Shown here one piece after another: positions 24,620-37,386 of a DNA stretch of 64,000 bases (position 1 is its first letter; each line of letters begins with the position of its first letter). The DNA is from Quillaja saponaria (Eukaryota > Streptophyta > Magnoliopsida > Fabales > Quillajaceae). The notes beneath the pieces were generated by a model. The model did no database searches, was not told the origin of the DNA, and was given only the letters and a program-made list of their open reading frames with translations. The stretch lies in contig CM055614.1 of NCBI GenBank assembly GCA_029379385.1, positions 13,831,528-13,895,527 on the forward strand, written 5' to 3'. The translations under genes and the position numbers were made by a program.

Positions 24620-27022
24620 ACAATGATAAGCACAAAGGATAAGCAAAATGATAGATCCAAGCCAAGAGGTAAAATTATTTATCATTACTGGATCAAGCTT
24701 AGTCACACAAAGAGATATTGTAAAAAATTAAAGAGGGATCAAAATTAAAAAAGACAAATGAAAAAAATGAAAAAACTTGAACTATTGCAACTGGAGAAGA
24801 TGCTGATGTTATTGTAGTTAATGATTATTCCATTATTCTGACATGTAATGATGTTACTTGGATAGGTGATACAATTGCTTCATACTATGTTACTACTCTG
24901 AGAGATTTGATCTCATCCAACATTAAGGGTTGATTTTGGTTATGTGAAAGTAGGGAATAACAACTTGTGCAAAGTTGTTGGCACGAGAGATATTTGGCTT
25001 AAATTAGACAATGGGTGCAAGCTACACTTGAAAGATGTTAGACATATTATAGAAATCCATCTAAATCTGATTTCCTCAGGAACACTTGACGATGAAAGTT
25101 ATTTTATTAACTTTGGTGATGGAAAGTGAAAATTTGATAGGGCTCTCTTATTATCGCTCAAAGAAAAAAAAATTAACACACTTTACCAATTAGAAGAAAG
25201 GTGTTGTGAGGTTTGGTGAACATTATAGAAGATAATTCAATTGAATTGTGTTACAAGCTTGATAGTAAAAGACTTGGAGAAAATTGATAAAACTAAGTCT
25301 TCAATTGAGCAACCTGTTGATTTATATGCATTCTCCTCTCAAATTTGGGTAAATGATAATAAAGAGAAGACAACTAGGAAGATCATGAAAAAAAATTATA
25401 ATATCATCATTCCTCCATCCAGATGATAATGAAGACACAGTTGAGCAAGCTTTTACAGAGCCTCAGTTAAGAAGATCTACAACATTAGTCATGTAGTGGA
25501 ATATGAGAAAAATAAAAAAAGGATGGTTAAAAACCATGCAAGAAGAAATGCAGTCATTGTATGAGAATCATACGTATGATTTAGTGAAGCCACCTCAGGG
25601 TAATGGATCAATCAAGAATAAATGGGTTTACAATTGAAGTTTCAAGACAAAAACTCATAACCAAGGTACAAAGCAAGATTCGTTGTAAAGGGATTTGGTC
25701 AGAAGAAGGATGTTGATTTTAAGGAAATTTTCTCTCATGTTATGTAGATGTCATTTATTAGAGTTGTTCTTGGATTAGATTCTAGCAAGAACTTAAAGAT
25801 TGAATACCTATATTTAAAAACAGCTTTATCCATGGTGACCTAGAAGAGAAAATCTACATGGACCAGCCATAAAGTTTTAGGGAAAAAGGCAAAGAGAACT
25901 TGGTGTGTAGACTGAAGAAAAGCTTATACAGCCTAAAGCAAGCACCAAGACAATGATACAAAAAGTTTGATGGCTTTATGACACATCATGGCTACAACAA
26001 GACCATCTTAGATCATTATGTATTTGTGAAAAGGTTCTCCAATGGTAATTTCATCAGTCTTTTACTTTGTGTAGATGACATGTTAATTGCTGGTCATGAC
26101 AAGAGTATGATAGAGAAATTGAAGATTGATCTTAGCAAGTCGTTTCTATGAAAATTGAAAGACCAACAAACACATTCTTGGCATGAAAATTTCTCGTGAT
26201 AGAAAGAATAAGAAATTGTGGTTATCTAAGAAGGCTAAATCGAGAAGGTTCTTAAGAGGTTCAACATGAGTAAGTTAAACCTGTCATTTCTCCACTGGCA
26301 CATCACTTCATGCTTAGTATTAAGCATTGTCCTACTAATGAGAAAGATAAGGAACATATGAAGAAAGTACCTTATGCATATGTTGATGAAAGTTTGATGT
26401 ATGCAATGGTGTGCACAAGGCCAGACATTGCTCAGGTATTTAGTGTTGTGAGCCAATTCCTTTTTAATCCTGGTAAAGAGCATTGAATGTAGTGAATTGG
26501 ATTCTTAGGTACCGTAACGGGAGTTCTAAATTATGTCTATGTTTTAGTAGAGAAAAACAGTGTTAGTTAGCTTCAAAGATGCATACATGGTTGGTGATAT
26601 TGATATTAAAAGGTCCACATTCGAGTATTTGATGATTTTTTATGGAGGAGGAATATCTTGGCAATCTAAATTATAGAAATGTGTAGCATTTTCTACGATA
26701 AAATCTGAGTAAATTACTATCACAGAGGATGCTAAAGAACTTTTGTGGTTGAAAAAGTTTTTGACAAGAGTTAGGTCTAAGAAAAGAGAAGAATGTTCTT
26801 CATTATGACAATCAAAGCTCCATTCTACATCCAAACACGTTAAGGTGAGGTATCACTAGATACGCGATGCATTAGATTCTAAGTTGTTGAAACTTAAAAA
26901 TAGTTCACACTTACCATAGTGGAGCTAATATGACGATCAAGTCCTTAACTCAAGCAAAACTTGATACTTAACAAAGATATTTTAGGTATACATTGCCCCC
27001 CACGAGTCTGGTATGGAAGATT
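24620..27022 (+). mobile_element. Decayed Ty1/copia fragment, 5' truncated
   Basis: Copia domains occur in order on the + strand. A worn gag zinc knuckle lies at about 24,655-24,745. The pre-integrase region at 24,944-25,129 reads LHLKDVRHIIEIHLNLISSG. The reverse transcriptase region at about 25,480-26,230 has CVDDMLIAGHDKSMIEKL around 26,067. The RNase H end at about 26,560-26,900 includes DAYMVGDIDIKRST and VRYH. Most of the integrase is missing between the pre-integrase part and RT. The start of gag and the 5' LTR are missing too. Many stops and frameshifts are present. A short purine-rich tract (gtatggaaga) at 27,011-27,020 precedes a TGTTGGGCC LTR-like start at 27,023. Confidence 0.82.
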
Positions 27023-27490
27023 TGTTGGGCCTACATGCTCCTTCCTCATGTGGAAGCCCTCAGTGCATATGAGGAAGAGTATTAGGCCTTGTTCAATGTC
27101 TAGTCTTTAAGCCCAACAAGCTGACAATTAAAAGAATAAAAAGAAAGTATGTTTTAGGTTTTTGTGCTAGAGAAAAAGATATAAAGAGAATAAAGTTGTC
27201 GGCATAGTACTACTTGCAGTGTCGAGGTGTGGATTAATCATTGCCTTTTCTTTTTTTGTCCACTACTACAATGAGATTTTTGTTTTTCTTCCACCTTGGG
27301 GTGATAATTTACTTGAGAGGAATCCTACCCTTTCTATAAGACTGATTGTAATTTCCATTATTATTATAGTAGAGATTTTGGTGGACTTCAACCCATGGTT
27401 TTTTCCTTCTCTTTGAAGGGTAATCTTGGTGTTCTATTGTTTGTTTATTGTCTATTTTATCTTCACATTTTGTTGTTGTTGTGATATTGC
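27023..27490 (+). repeat. Probable 3' LTR of the copia fragment (right end uncertain)
   Basis: It starts TGTTGGGCC just after the purine tract of the copia element. With no second LTR in the window the right end cannot be fixed; 27,490 is a placeholder. Confidence 0.45.
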
Positions 27491-29442
27491 TTATTTAGCT
27501 ATACAAGTAGGGAAGTAAGTTTTTCTGAGCTTTTTGTGCTCTTTTATGTATTTCCTTAACATTTTGTAGGTATCTAAGTTTTGAACAAGATGATGGATGA
27601 TGGTGAAGAGTGAACCAGGAAACAAAGGAACATTGACAACCTCACGAGCCACACTGATCTGACAGTTCATTGTGATTCCAAGCCTAGATGAGTAAACTTT
27701 GACCATTCAAGAATCAGATTGAAACTTGTTTGTGGAAATTTAAGTATGCTCAAACAAATTGCTTTTTCCTTAATTAATTTATAATTAGAGTTTCAATAGA
27801 ATTTGGGTTAGGATTAGTTATATCCTTGAAGGGATATAAAAAAATTATGTATCAGTTTCCTCCTTGTCCATGATAAAACATGTACAAAAAAATGAAAAAA
27901 AAGAGGAGGACGACTACTTTATGAAGAATCTTCCTTTATGCAATTGAATTATTATACTCTCTATATATAAAGTTAACAGGTTATTTGTAATTACTGCCAT
28001 TGGATTTAATACATTGTTTTATGATATTCATATTTAATTACAAGCTTTTTACAAAATGGGCTAAAAAGAAAGGTTGAGAATTCAGTTCGATCAACGGCTT
28101 TATATAAGTCAGTTTTGGGCCGGGTCCTAGATCTAGACATTGGGACATAATTCAAGCAGTCACTTTAGATCACATGTGACAAAGTGCTCCAAACCTAATG
28201 GGGTCGATCTTGGCGGGGAATTATCCCCGGAGGTTGGAAGATACTACAAGTTGAAGTTTGGCAGTGTTGTGTTACTAGAAAATGAATAAATTCGGCCAAG
28301 AGTTTATAGCAAGACGATGGCCGTGAGTGTTGGCAGAGCGTGACAATGCATCTAAGTTCTATCAAAGGACCAGTTGATGGTGGTTTGATTAGAACATAAC
28401 GGTAATAGGTTCAGGAAGCCTTTTATGGGTTTTCTTTGCTAGGAGGTTCAGGAAATCGTGTCAAAGATTGTTGCACACTAGTCTTTGATAGGAAAGGTTT
28501 TCGTAGCTTTGGATGTATGTGGTGGCATGTCCATGCTTCAATATGGACGTGTTTTGACAATGTTGGCCGAAGCAATTGTCCCAATGACGGAGATGGTTTT
28601 GATTGTTGGTACATGGCTAAGCCGGATGAGATTTACGATGGTTGAAAAATCTAAATCGTATTGTTTTTTCACATACGACACCAATGTTAAAACAAATTTT
28701 CTCATCTAACATATCCTCTTACATGGGCACCAGCAACTTGATCTGCAAAATAAGAAAATGGACGGTCTTGGAAACTTGAGAAAGCTCTAATGTCAAACTC
28801 ATTAAGCCAATAGAGAAATAATAAGCATAAATAAAAGTGTGAGAGAATGAGCAGTCATGATCTTATTTTTCTTGGGGCCTGCCTTATATATGAGGACAAA
28901 ACGGGGCTAATGTAGTATTCACAAGCTTTTGACTTAGTCAATTAGTCTCTAGTTTGATTGTGTCTACGTGTCATCTTATAATTGGTCAGGATCAATTTTA
29001 CTATATCAGTAATGATCACAAAATCATTAATCATTAATGGGATGTTCTCCAAATCAATGAGTTTGCATATATACTTGAAACAAGTATTGCTAAATTGCTA
29101 AGGACTTTTGATCTGTAATGGTAATTGAGGTTGTCAATTCAATGACTTTGTTCATGAAAATAGGAAGCTTTTCTTTAACTGGAACAAGTATGGATGAACT
29201 GCATAATCTTGTTTTGTTGTTAAGAAATTAGAGAAACAGCAGGGGAAAAAATGAAATTTTTTATTACCAAAATCTATTGTGTTTGCTAAAAATTGTTTAA
29301 TACTGGTTACTAGAAACTTACTTCATATAAAATATGATTATGCCTAGTATTGTGTTTGAATTCCAAGCACATAGAGAATTTAAATATTAAACAATCAAAT
29401 TTCACAATTCTAAACCCATTTTACCCTACATGATTTATAGAA
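27491..29442. other. Unassigned DNA between copia fragment and inverted LTR
   Basis: It has short open frames at 27,491-27,706 (minus) and 28,423-28,709 (both strands) with no family recognised. The part from about 28,080 to 28,640 is less AT-rich than its surroundings and may be an old gene or element fragment. The part just left of 29,443 should be the interior of the element whose LTR follows, but no gag was recognised. Confidence 0.35.
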
Positions 29443-29458
29443 CCATGCTCTGATACCA
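29443..29458 (-). other. Initiator-Met tRNA primer-binding site of the right ~3-kb LTR element
   Basis: The minus strand reads TGGTATCAGAGCATGG, three bases after an LTR end (ATGACA). It shows that the right LTR is a 5' LTR pointing left. Confidence 0.85.
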
Positions 29459-29461
29459 CTT

Positions 29462-32400
29462 TGTCATGACCCGAACCAGGCAGATGTGACTAGCATAAGA
29501 ACTAAGGCAGATTAGGACCTACCATAGCTCCCACAAACCAACAATATGACAATGTTATTTTAGGTCATCTTTAATTACTTGAATTACTAATAAAATGGTT
29601 GTATTGAAGAGATTTATTTGTTATATGTACTTTGATTAAAGGACTACTATTTAACCTAGTTTGTTATGTTTCATTTTCTTATCAACTTAGCTTACTAAAT
29701 TCATTCATAACATGATTATAGTGACTTGTCCAAATTGCTCATCTCAGGTTCTAGTAATATAACTTCAAGTACATAATTATTTCATTACCAATATCTTTGT
29801 TACCCTAGCTTCAAGCTAGATAATTGTAATTCCATTTTATCTTTACTTTAGCTATCCATCACGAATTGAGTTATTTGTTAATCTATTATCCAATTATTAC
29901 TTCAGTAACTAATACTAAGATTTACCAACATAAGAAACAACTAGAGTTCTTCCTTTTAATATTCATCAAATTATATATAGATTTAGTTCAATCCAAGTTT
30001 TAATTCAATTACAAACGATTCACACCTCTCATTACTAACTCCTAAAATATAGTTATACAATTACACAACTATATATGAATACAAAACAGTCACAAAAAAT
30101 TATGTTTTGCTTAAAGATAGCATTAACCTAATCTAGTCTTGTGTTTTCAGCTTACTCCCCGTTGCGAACGAACTACTCACCAATCTGTAACTATTTAGCA
30201 ATGTTTTAAGACTCGAATTGACCCGGGCAGGTCTACCGGTACTACCACAACCCAGGTAATAATCCAAGCTGAGTCGCCCCTAAGACCCAAAGGAGCGGGT
30301 GGACTGCCCAGACCCGCCAAACCCATTCAATTTGTTAGACCCAGAGCATTTTTATAAACATGGCCCGTTTCAATTTAAAAAAAAAAAAATAACCAAACAA
30401 TCAAAGCAAAGAAACGATGCGTATCAGAAATAAGAATCCCTATAAGGTTCAGAATTTGACTCACCATAGAAGTTTAGTTTATTAAACATACTTGTTGGTC
30501 CATGTCATATATAAGCTTTTTTGTAATCTCTTGAAAGTGTTATTTATTATTGGCTCCTTAACTTGGCTGATTTAATCTTCCATTCATTGTGTTGTTTTTG
30601 GTATAAATACCATGAAACTTGGTGACAAATTGGGAATTACATTAAATAAATAAATAAATAAATATGTCAAGTAATCCTATTTTTGAGGGAAAAGCCTCTA
30701 CAGGGTGGCTAAGTTATTCCAGTCCACATAAATTAGTTTCTCATTCCTTGTGGATTTTAGCTCTACATGAATTCTACCAAAAGAACAACTCCTGGCAACT
30801 CGTTTAATTAATTATTTTCAGTCCATATATTTATTTTTACTTGATTAATTATATATGCTTATGTATACATGACATTATAATTTATATAGAATTTGATAGT
30901 ATAAACTTTTTTTGAAGGAAAGCTGATAAATAGCCATGAGCATTTTTATTTCATTTATCCTTGAAGTTAAAAACCTCATTCACATTCTTTCTTACTTGAT
31001 CCCCTTATTTTTAATATATATAAAATATAATTTTTGTTTAAAAATAAAAACTAAAAAACTTGTTGGGTTGACTCGGTAGTTGACCCGGTAACCCGAGACC
31101 TAGATCTTTTCCCAGTCAAATCTCTGGGTCAGGTTTGAAAACATTGATATTCAGACAAACAAGGATGACATATACATCTCATTAGGTAGGGATTCAATGC
31201 AGAATAATATATGTGAATGCATGTAACAACCTTAACATAATATATGTGGATGCATGTAACAAACCTAATATATGGATGCACAATTTAGTACTTATACACT
31301 TTCTCAAAATATACCAAGTATCATATAACACAAATGTCAATAAGCATATAGCAAGGTATAAAATAATCTCATGCATATTCATTCAGCCATATACATGGAA
31401 GCATCATTATATAATTTAACATACATAGCTATCCACAATGGAAGTAAACAGGTAAGTCTAATTGCCTACCTTAACTCTATGCTATTGAACATACAGACAT
31501 CCAAATAGATCAAGAAAGATACTAAAATCTTTATTAGATTGTCTGCTACAACTTTGATGTGGAAGACGTTCCGAATTCTAACCAAACCTCCGTAAAAAAC
31601 ATATAATACCAACAAAGGTACAAAACATAGGAAAAGAGTGTCCTCTTTATTCACTACCAGAAATAGTGCTCTAGGCCTTCAAATTAATTAACTAAGAGTT
31701 CCAATGCCTTCTAATAAGTCCCATAAAGTTTTTTATCCCTCACTCCTTGGTTCAGCCTCTAAGACCATTGAAACCTTATACAAATTACCCAGCGCAGGAC
31801 AGATTCCAGCTGATTCAGTGCTGTCTACTAAAGTCTCTCTAGATGCTTACATACACAATTCGATCATGAATTTCTCCAGAACTATCCTTGAAGGTGTTAG
31901 GAACAAGTTCTCTTCAGGTACCATAGGCTAATCACCCTTCTAACCTCACGAAAAGCACTCTGAATAGACAAAGCATATAAGTTGTCGAGAACAACACGAG
32001 AAATGGTCTATTAGCCACAAATCCTTCTATGTTCATATCTGACACCAAAAAATCTCTAAATATTATCTCAAAACATATTTCTATAACTTCGTTTCAAGCC
32101 TCAGAAGTCTCTGAAACCAAGTCACACTCAACTGGTACACATGTACTCTTAGAAATTCAATATTCACTTCCATTGGTTCCTGAGCAGACTCTTACAAAAT
32201 CAGACCTTGCAAAGCTCCAGATTTGGTAATAAAGGTGTTGGAAATAATTTTTTTCAAATCATTTTGGCTAATTCAACCAAGAGTTCCACGAAAATCCACC
32301 TGGATTGACTGAGCACACATGCTTCCTAACAAAACCAAGCAGATGTTCAACAGCTCCAATTCTTTTCCAACTCAGAACCAATATCAGATCTGCTCCAGAT

Positions 32401-33470
32401 ATATTCTCAATTTATAGATCTGCAATTTTTCTTCAGAGTTTGACTGAAGAAAACCACTCAAACCCTCTAATATTCTCACTTCACCATAAGCTTATGGCAG
32501 AGAACAAAGTTTGCTTTGCTTTCTTTCTAACATTGTCTAAAACATAAGTCATACAAGTTTAGCAGAAAAAATAAAGACAAAAGAGGATCCAAGGAGAAAC
32601 TCAATTACTTCTCCTAACAACACCTTACAAGCATTAAATAATACAATGAGCTATTTAACCCCAAAGACACAATTAGGGATATTTGCCAAGTAATCATAAT
32701 ATATTTTGTTATTATCGCTTAGTCCTTATTATTCACTTAATTACTAACCAAATGCATCTTATTATTACCTTATTTTACAAAATTCCCAAATTCAACCACA
32801 ATAATAATTACATACTAGTTTATTACAAAGTAGACAGATTTTTACCTCTATCTTTGAACAATAACTGTATTGAGTTGTAGATCCAAACAATACAGATGAT
32901 ACATATGTCTATTAATTTATCCAATAAATAGATTATTATTTGCATTCTTCTAGCTCAAGTTATGTTGTTTTAACCAAGGTAATGTCATATCTACAAAAAT
33001 TCTGCGTTCAAGAATTTTGCCCAACTTTAAACAATTAACTCGATTGATCTAATAAGCCAAATATTACAAACAATACGTCATTTTAAAGCTATATGAGTCT
33101 ATTTTTTTATCACATCAACCGGAATTTCATTTGACATTGCTATCAAAATATATAAGCATTTTAGTGAACAAAGGTCATATATTAAATTGGACAGTTTTAT
33201 GTTACATCAAAGTTTTCATGCATTTGCACTAAAACTTTGATGCTTGCAATTAAAGCAATAATTAGCAATTCTTACAAACAAATAACAAAAAACATTACAA
33301 GAGCTATTTCAAGCATTCACCAAATAATGTATTATTACAATTCTAGTTTTACTCACAATTGAATCATTGGTTCATAAAATTTAGGCAATTCAAGCATATC
33401 AACAAGTATACAAGTACAAAAACATGTAAATATGCATTCATACAATATTTTGAAATTTCGAGGCATTACA
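29462..33470 (-). repeat. ~3-kb LTR, right copy (inverted; contains a hAT-like insertion)
   Basis: On the minus strand it starts TGTAATGCCT at 33,470 and ends CATGACA at 29,462, followed by a primer site. Its gross length is 4,009 bp, about 3.06 kb without the insertion at 30,199-31,146. It matches the left copy in opposite orientation with many small differences. Short open frames inside, such as those at 31,704-32,547, are not conserved between the copies and are unlikely to be genes. Confidence 0.78.
30199..31146. mobile_element. Non-autonomous hAT-like DNA transposon inside the right LTR
   Basis: A 948-bp segment absent from the other LTR copy. Its ends are inverted: CAATGTTTTAAGACTCG at the left and, on the other strand, CAATGTTTTCAAACCTG at the right, both leading into GACCC/GACCCGG stretches as in many plant hAT elements. 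The 8-bp flanks ctatttag (30,191-30,198) and atattcag (31,147-31,154) look like a worn 8-bp target duplication. No transposase is visible. Confidence 0.7.
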
Positions 33471-34157
33471 ATTACCCATATGTTATCTATGAGTCATCCA
33501 TATGCTGTATTCTATAAATTAACTCTCTCCAATCTATAGCAAAGCCAATAAGTAATCCGAAAGTTATTTGCATGCACTGATTAGCTATATGTAAATATTA
33601 TTTTTAGTGTCGAAGTGGGGATACATAAAAGTTTTCTAAAAGCTTTTGACGTACTTATGACTACCCACTAAGTTATTTTCAAACTCATGTTTTCAAATAT
33701 TTTTCATGTATCTTCAGATTGAACACTTTGAAAAGGAACTTATTATGAGATTAGCTTAGTAGGACCTAATTAATTGACTGAGTGAGTGTGTTTACTTTAA
33801 TGTATGATAAGGTTGTAAAAAAATGTTACTAGCATGAATCCTATGTTAATTTTGAAGGAATAGATAATACTGTGTAGAAAATAGTGATAGATCTTGTATA
33901 ATCTAATTTTTGTATTAGTACAATCTGAGAACAATAAATAAGTAGTTTCAAGTTAATGGCTGAAAATTTAGTAATTTTTATTTATTATTTTTATTTAAAA
34001 AATGACATATTAGCTGATGTAACATCAAATTACTAAACTGATATAATAATTAATATATAGATATCAAACCAACAAATTAAACTGCAGAATCAAAGAAAGC
34101 AAAATATATCAGCAATAACTCCATTCCGAGCATGAAAAATCTCAACCACCAAACTAA
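33471..34157. other. Intergenic DNA downstream of SABATH copy 2
   Basis: AT-rich. The part nearest 34,158 should contain the 3' UTR of the SABATH gene. Nothing else was recognised. Confidence 0.4.
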
Positions 34158-36619
34158 TTAGGCTGAATTTTTACGCTTCAAAATAACAGAGAGTTGAGTC
34201 TTGTCCCTGTATTGTGATTCCAACTTCTGATAATTGTCGGACAATTGTTGGATTAGCCTTCCAAACAAATCATCCACAATCCCACTCCCAAAGTGTCTAC
34301 TGAAGTGTCCTTCCATTGCAGCCCTCACATGATCAATCCATTCATGTATATTTATTGGCCCTTTTAACCATGATGATGGGTTTGTCAACTCCATTCGTTC
34401 AATGCTATATTGTCCCTTTTCTTCTACTAATGGCATTATATCCTCCGGGCAAGCTGCATAGAAAGGTAAGTTGAAGGTGTCCAACTGAGATTCACTAACG
34501 TACCCCTGTCCAAATGACAAGAATTAAGAGTGTGTTTAGAACCACAAAAATTGTGAAATTAAATTCATTATAAATGAACTTTGATTAAAATCTTGTGTTT
34601 GGTATTTATCTTTCATGAGAATTCAATTTATTCTAAATCATGCTTTTATAACATTTTTTTTAATTTTGAATTCTCATCAAAATTAATATGATTTGTTAAG
34701 AATTCAATTCAATTAAAAAATACATATATACCCTTTAATTTTACTTCTCATATCCACTTCTCAAAAATCCACAACCCCTCCTTCTTTTTCCTATCCCATT
34801 TCTCATCTCATCTCTTCCCTTCTTTCTTTCCCTCTCCCCTTCCCCTCATTTCTCTTCCCTCCTTATAATATATTAGACATGTACCAATGATTTAAGTTGC
34901 TTTTGTAGGAATTTTTTTTTTTACTAATGCAAGGGTAGTTTTGTAAAAGTATTAAAATGAAATGAATTCTATTAGTTATAATAATATTCCAAATGCTATA
35001 ATTTAATTTAATTCATTTGAATTCTATCACTTAAATGAATTTGTTCCAAACATTGAGAAATACTTTAAATTGATTGAATTTAAATGAAATGATTTGCAAC
35101 TTTTACATGGATTTATTATAAAGCTCACCCTAAATATCATTTTATATATTTCTCACAAGATTAAATTCATCGACAAATATATATTGAAGAGTATAGGGTT
35201 GCAGTTTGGTAATGTTGTGACATTAAAAAGTTGATGTGGCTTTCAAATAAGTAAAAATAATTGTCAAAAAGTCACAGTCAATTTTTAAAAACACCTCCTG
35301 ATGTGCTCTAAAAAATGCTAGTTAAAATAACTAATCAAACATTTTTTTACATGCCGTGATTTTTAAAAAGTCACAGAACTCTCTTGAAAAACATTACCAA
35401 AGTGAGCCTAGATGGATTGCTGATATATTAATTTACCTTTTCTACCATGTCCAAGAGGATAGATGTCATAGTATCAAACATCATTCCAGCTGTTGTTTCA
35501 GCGTAAGGCAAACCATAAGGAACTCCTGGCATTACTATTACCAGCATTCCTCCAGGAACAAGCTCTTTAGCCCTATTATTTAAGAAACTTCCTGTATCTC
35601 TTGCGAATTGAGCTGCATATGCATCGATTACTTCCTTTCGCGCACTTGTTAGATGAATCTTCCCTTTGTTGTAAGTAAGGGAGTTCTTATCTTGCAGTTC
35701 TTGAGGTGAGTTAGAGAGCCATTGGAGTGCATAAGAATTATACACAAAATGAAGAGAGGATTCAGGAAACAAGCGGTCATAGAAAGAGCCAGGCACACCA
35801 ACTGCAAAATATTCTCTATCTGGAGGAAGAGAAGCGAAGAGGGTATTAAAATCATTGGAGGGTAGATCACTGAAGAAAACTTGGAATTGAGGCATTTCAG
35901 AGTTTGGACATTGGTTTTGATATTTCTGTTTGATTGCTTCAAGTAGATGTTCTGTAGTTATAAAGGTATTTGGTCCAGCTGCACATCCCATATCCGCGAT
36001 CCGGAATGTGTTTGAAACAGAAGATAGGGTTTTCACATCAAGCTTCTTGCGGATTGCCTCTTGAATCTTTTCCTTTTCAAGGTTTGCGCATAGTTGCTAT
36101 TTAGAAAAAAGATCGACAAGTTTACAATTCAGTCTCTGGAGAATATAGTTCAAACATACTATATGCCCAGCTTAATACAAATTGTATAAGAATAATTATT
36201 TAAAACTAGCCTATAGGAAATGAGTGCACAAAGCTGGAATCCCAAGAGAGAATTACAATAAACATAACCTTTACTTACATAAATTAATTAATCCAACAAG
36301 CTATAAAATATATTATGAAAAAAAAAAATTGATTGGCTTCAGTGTGGTGCATCATGCATGGCTCTTATACTTATTAATACTATATTTGCACTCAAAGGAA
36401 GAAAAAAAAACTTCTTAGAATGTGATCTTAATTTGTGTATCATCTATGACTCAAAAGTTAAAATTTGAATGTATCTACCTGATAGAGAGAGTTCTTGGAG
36501 TAGCTGTGTGTGCCACTGCCACCGTTTGCAGCTACCGGAACAGTAATTACTGGTTTCATCTGTTTAATTTCACCTTCAGACGGTGGTGGATACTGCTGCA
36601 GCTGTTCTACAACACTCAT
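34158..36619 (-). CDS. SABATH-family S-adenosylmethionine-dependent carboxyl methyltransferase (copy 2)
   Basis: Three phase-0 exons with GT-AG borders: 36,619-36,479, 36,096-35,437 and 34,505-34,158, giving 382 residues. Exon 1 carries an extended N-terminus followed by NGGSGTHSYSKNSLYQ. Exon 2 contains the cofactor motif FRIADMGCAAGPNTF, then LPSNDFNTLFASLPPDREYF, VPGSFYDRLFPESSLHF and NSYALQWLSNSP. Exon 3 has the family's YSIERMELTNPSSW and ends LSVILKRKNSA. It shares exon structure and most motifs with the gene at 17,835-20,187, so the two are paralogues from a local duplication now about 14 kb apart. As in copy 1, Gln replaces the Met of salicylate methyltransferases in YALQWLS. It appears intact. 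Substrate unknown; plausible relatives include loganate, farnesoate and auxin methyltransferases. Confidence 0.92.
34530..35130. mobile_element. Possible MITE in intron 2 of SABATH copy 2
   Basis: The intron (34,506-35,436) contains a block whose two halves are loosely inverted to one another, with rttaaattca, gtttgg and gaattcaa motifs mirrored around the centre near 34,820. The ends and any target duplication could not be fixed, so this is tentative. Confidence 0.35.
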
Positions 36620-36965
36620 TTCTATGTGTTTTAATTTGGAGTCAGCGGAGTGAGCAGAGCTAGCATTATAGAGAAAAAGAAAAGAAACAGAACTATAAGT
36701 AGTAGAAGAAAATTACTGCTGATCATATATATTATTAAACTGATTTGTCCACCCTGTCCCTTTATTTGGAAGGTAATATTCTAATTGAGCTATAAACTAT
36801 ATCAGTAAATTTCTTTGAACCACAAGTTCACATTAATCCAAAGAATTATTTTCTTTTAGAGAGATAGAAATTTATATATACAAAAATAAATTATTTGAAC
36901 TACCTCTGTTCATTGTATAGTTCAGATTGTGGATTGATTAATCAATGAATAAACAATGCAGGACA
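36620..36965 (-). promoter_or_regulatory. Probable promoter region of SABATH copy 2
   Basis: It lies directly upstream of the start codon. TATA-like stretches occur at about 36,664-36,672 and 36,724-36,736 on the minus strand. Which one is used, if any, is not clear. Confidence 0.35.
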
Positions 36966-37360
36966 AAAACGCTCTTGTTTTAATTCAATTCAAATGTAAT
37001 TACAAGTTTAACTTATATCTCTATTTATGGACAAATGCCAGGAGCATAAATATACAAATATAATTAATGACCTAAGCGATGACATAAGCATAGGGTGATT
37101 ACAAGCTTAACTTATATCTCTATTTATGAACAAATACTAGGAGCATAAATATAAAATACAATTGATGACCTAAGCGATGACGTAAGCATAGAACTTACCT
37201 AAGTGATGACATAAGCGTAGGACATAAATGTAAAATGCAACTAAAGGCATAAATGTAATTTGCCTAAATTGTTAAAATACAGATAAATACTCTATCAAAT
37301 ACTGAATATTTAAACTCAAATCTTACCATAAAATAGCATAATCATGATAATATAAGTATT
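36966..37360. repeat. LTR-like dispersed repeat, left copy, with an internal duplication
   Basis: It resembles 41,800-42,062 in the same orientation; shared blocks include cataatcatgataa and versions of attgatgacctaagc(g/a)atgac. Within this copy a ~95-bp piece starting near 36,998 is repeated in tandem at about 37,097. No primer site was found beside either copy, so LTR identity is inferred only from spacing (about 4.8 kb). Confidence 0.5.
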
Positions 37361-37386
37361 AATATTATCATTATTATGCCACCCAT

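Noticed and set aside
31194..31419. Overlapping open frames on both strands
   Set aside because: They lie in the AT-rich LTR, partly arise from a short internal repeat, and are not kept in the sister LTR.
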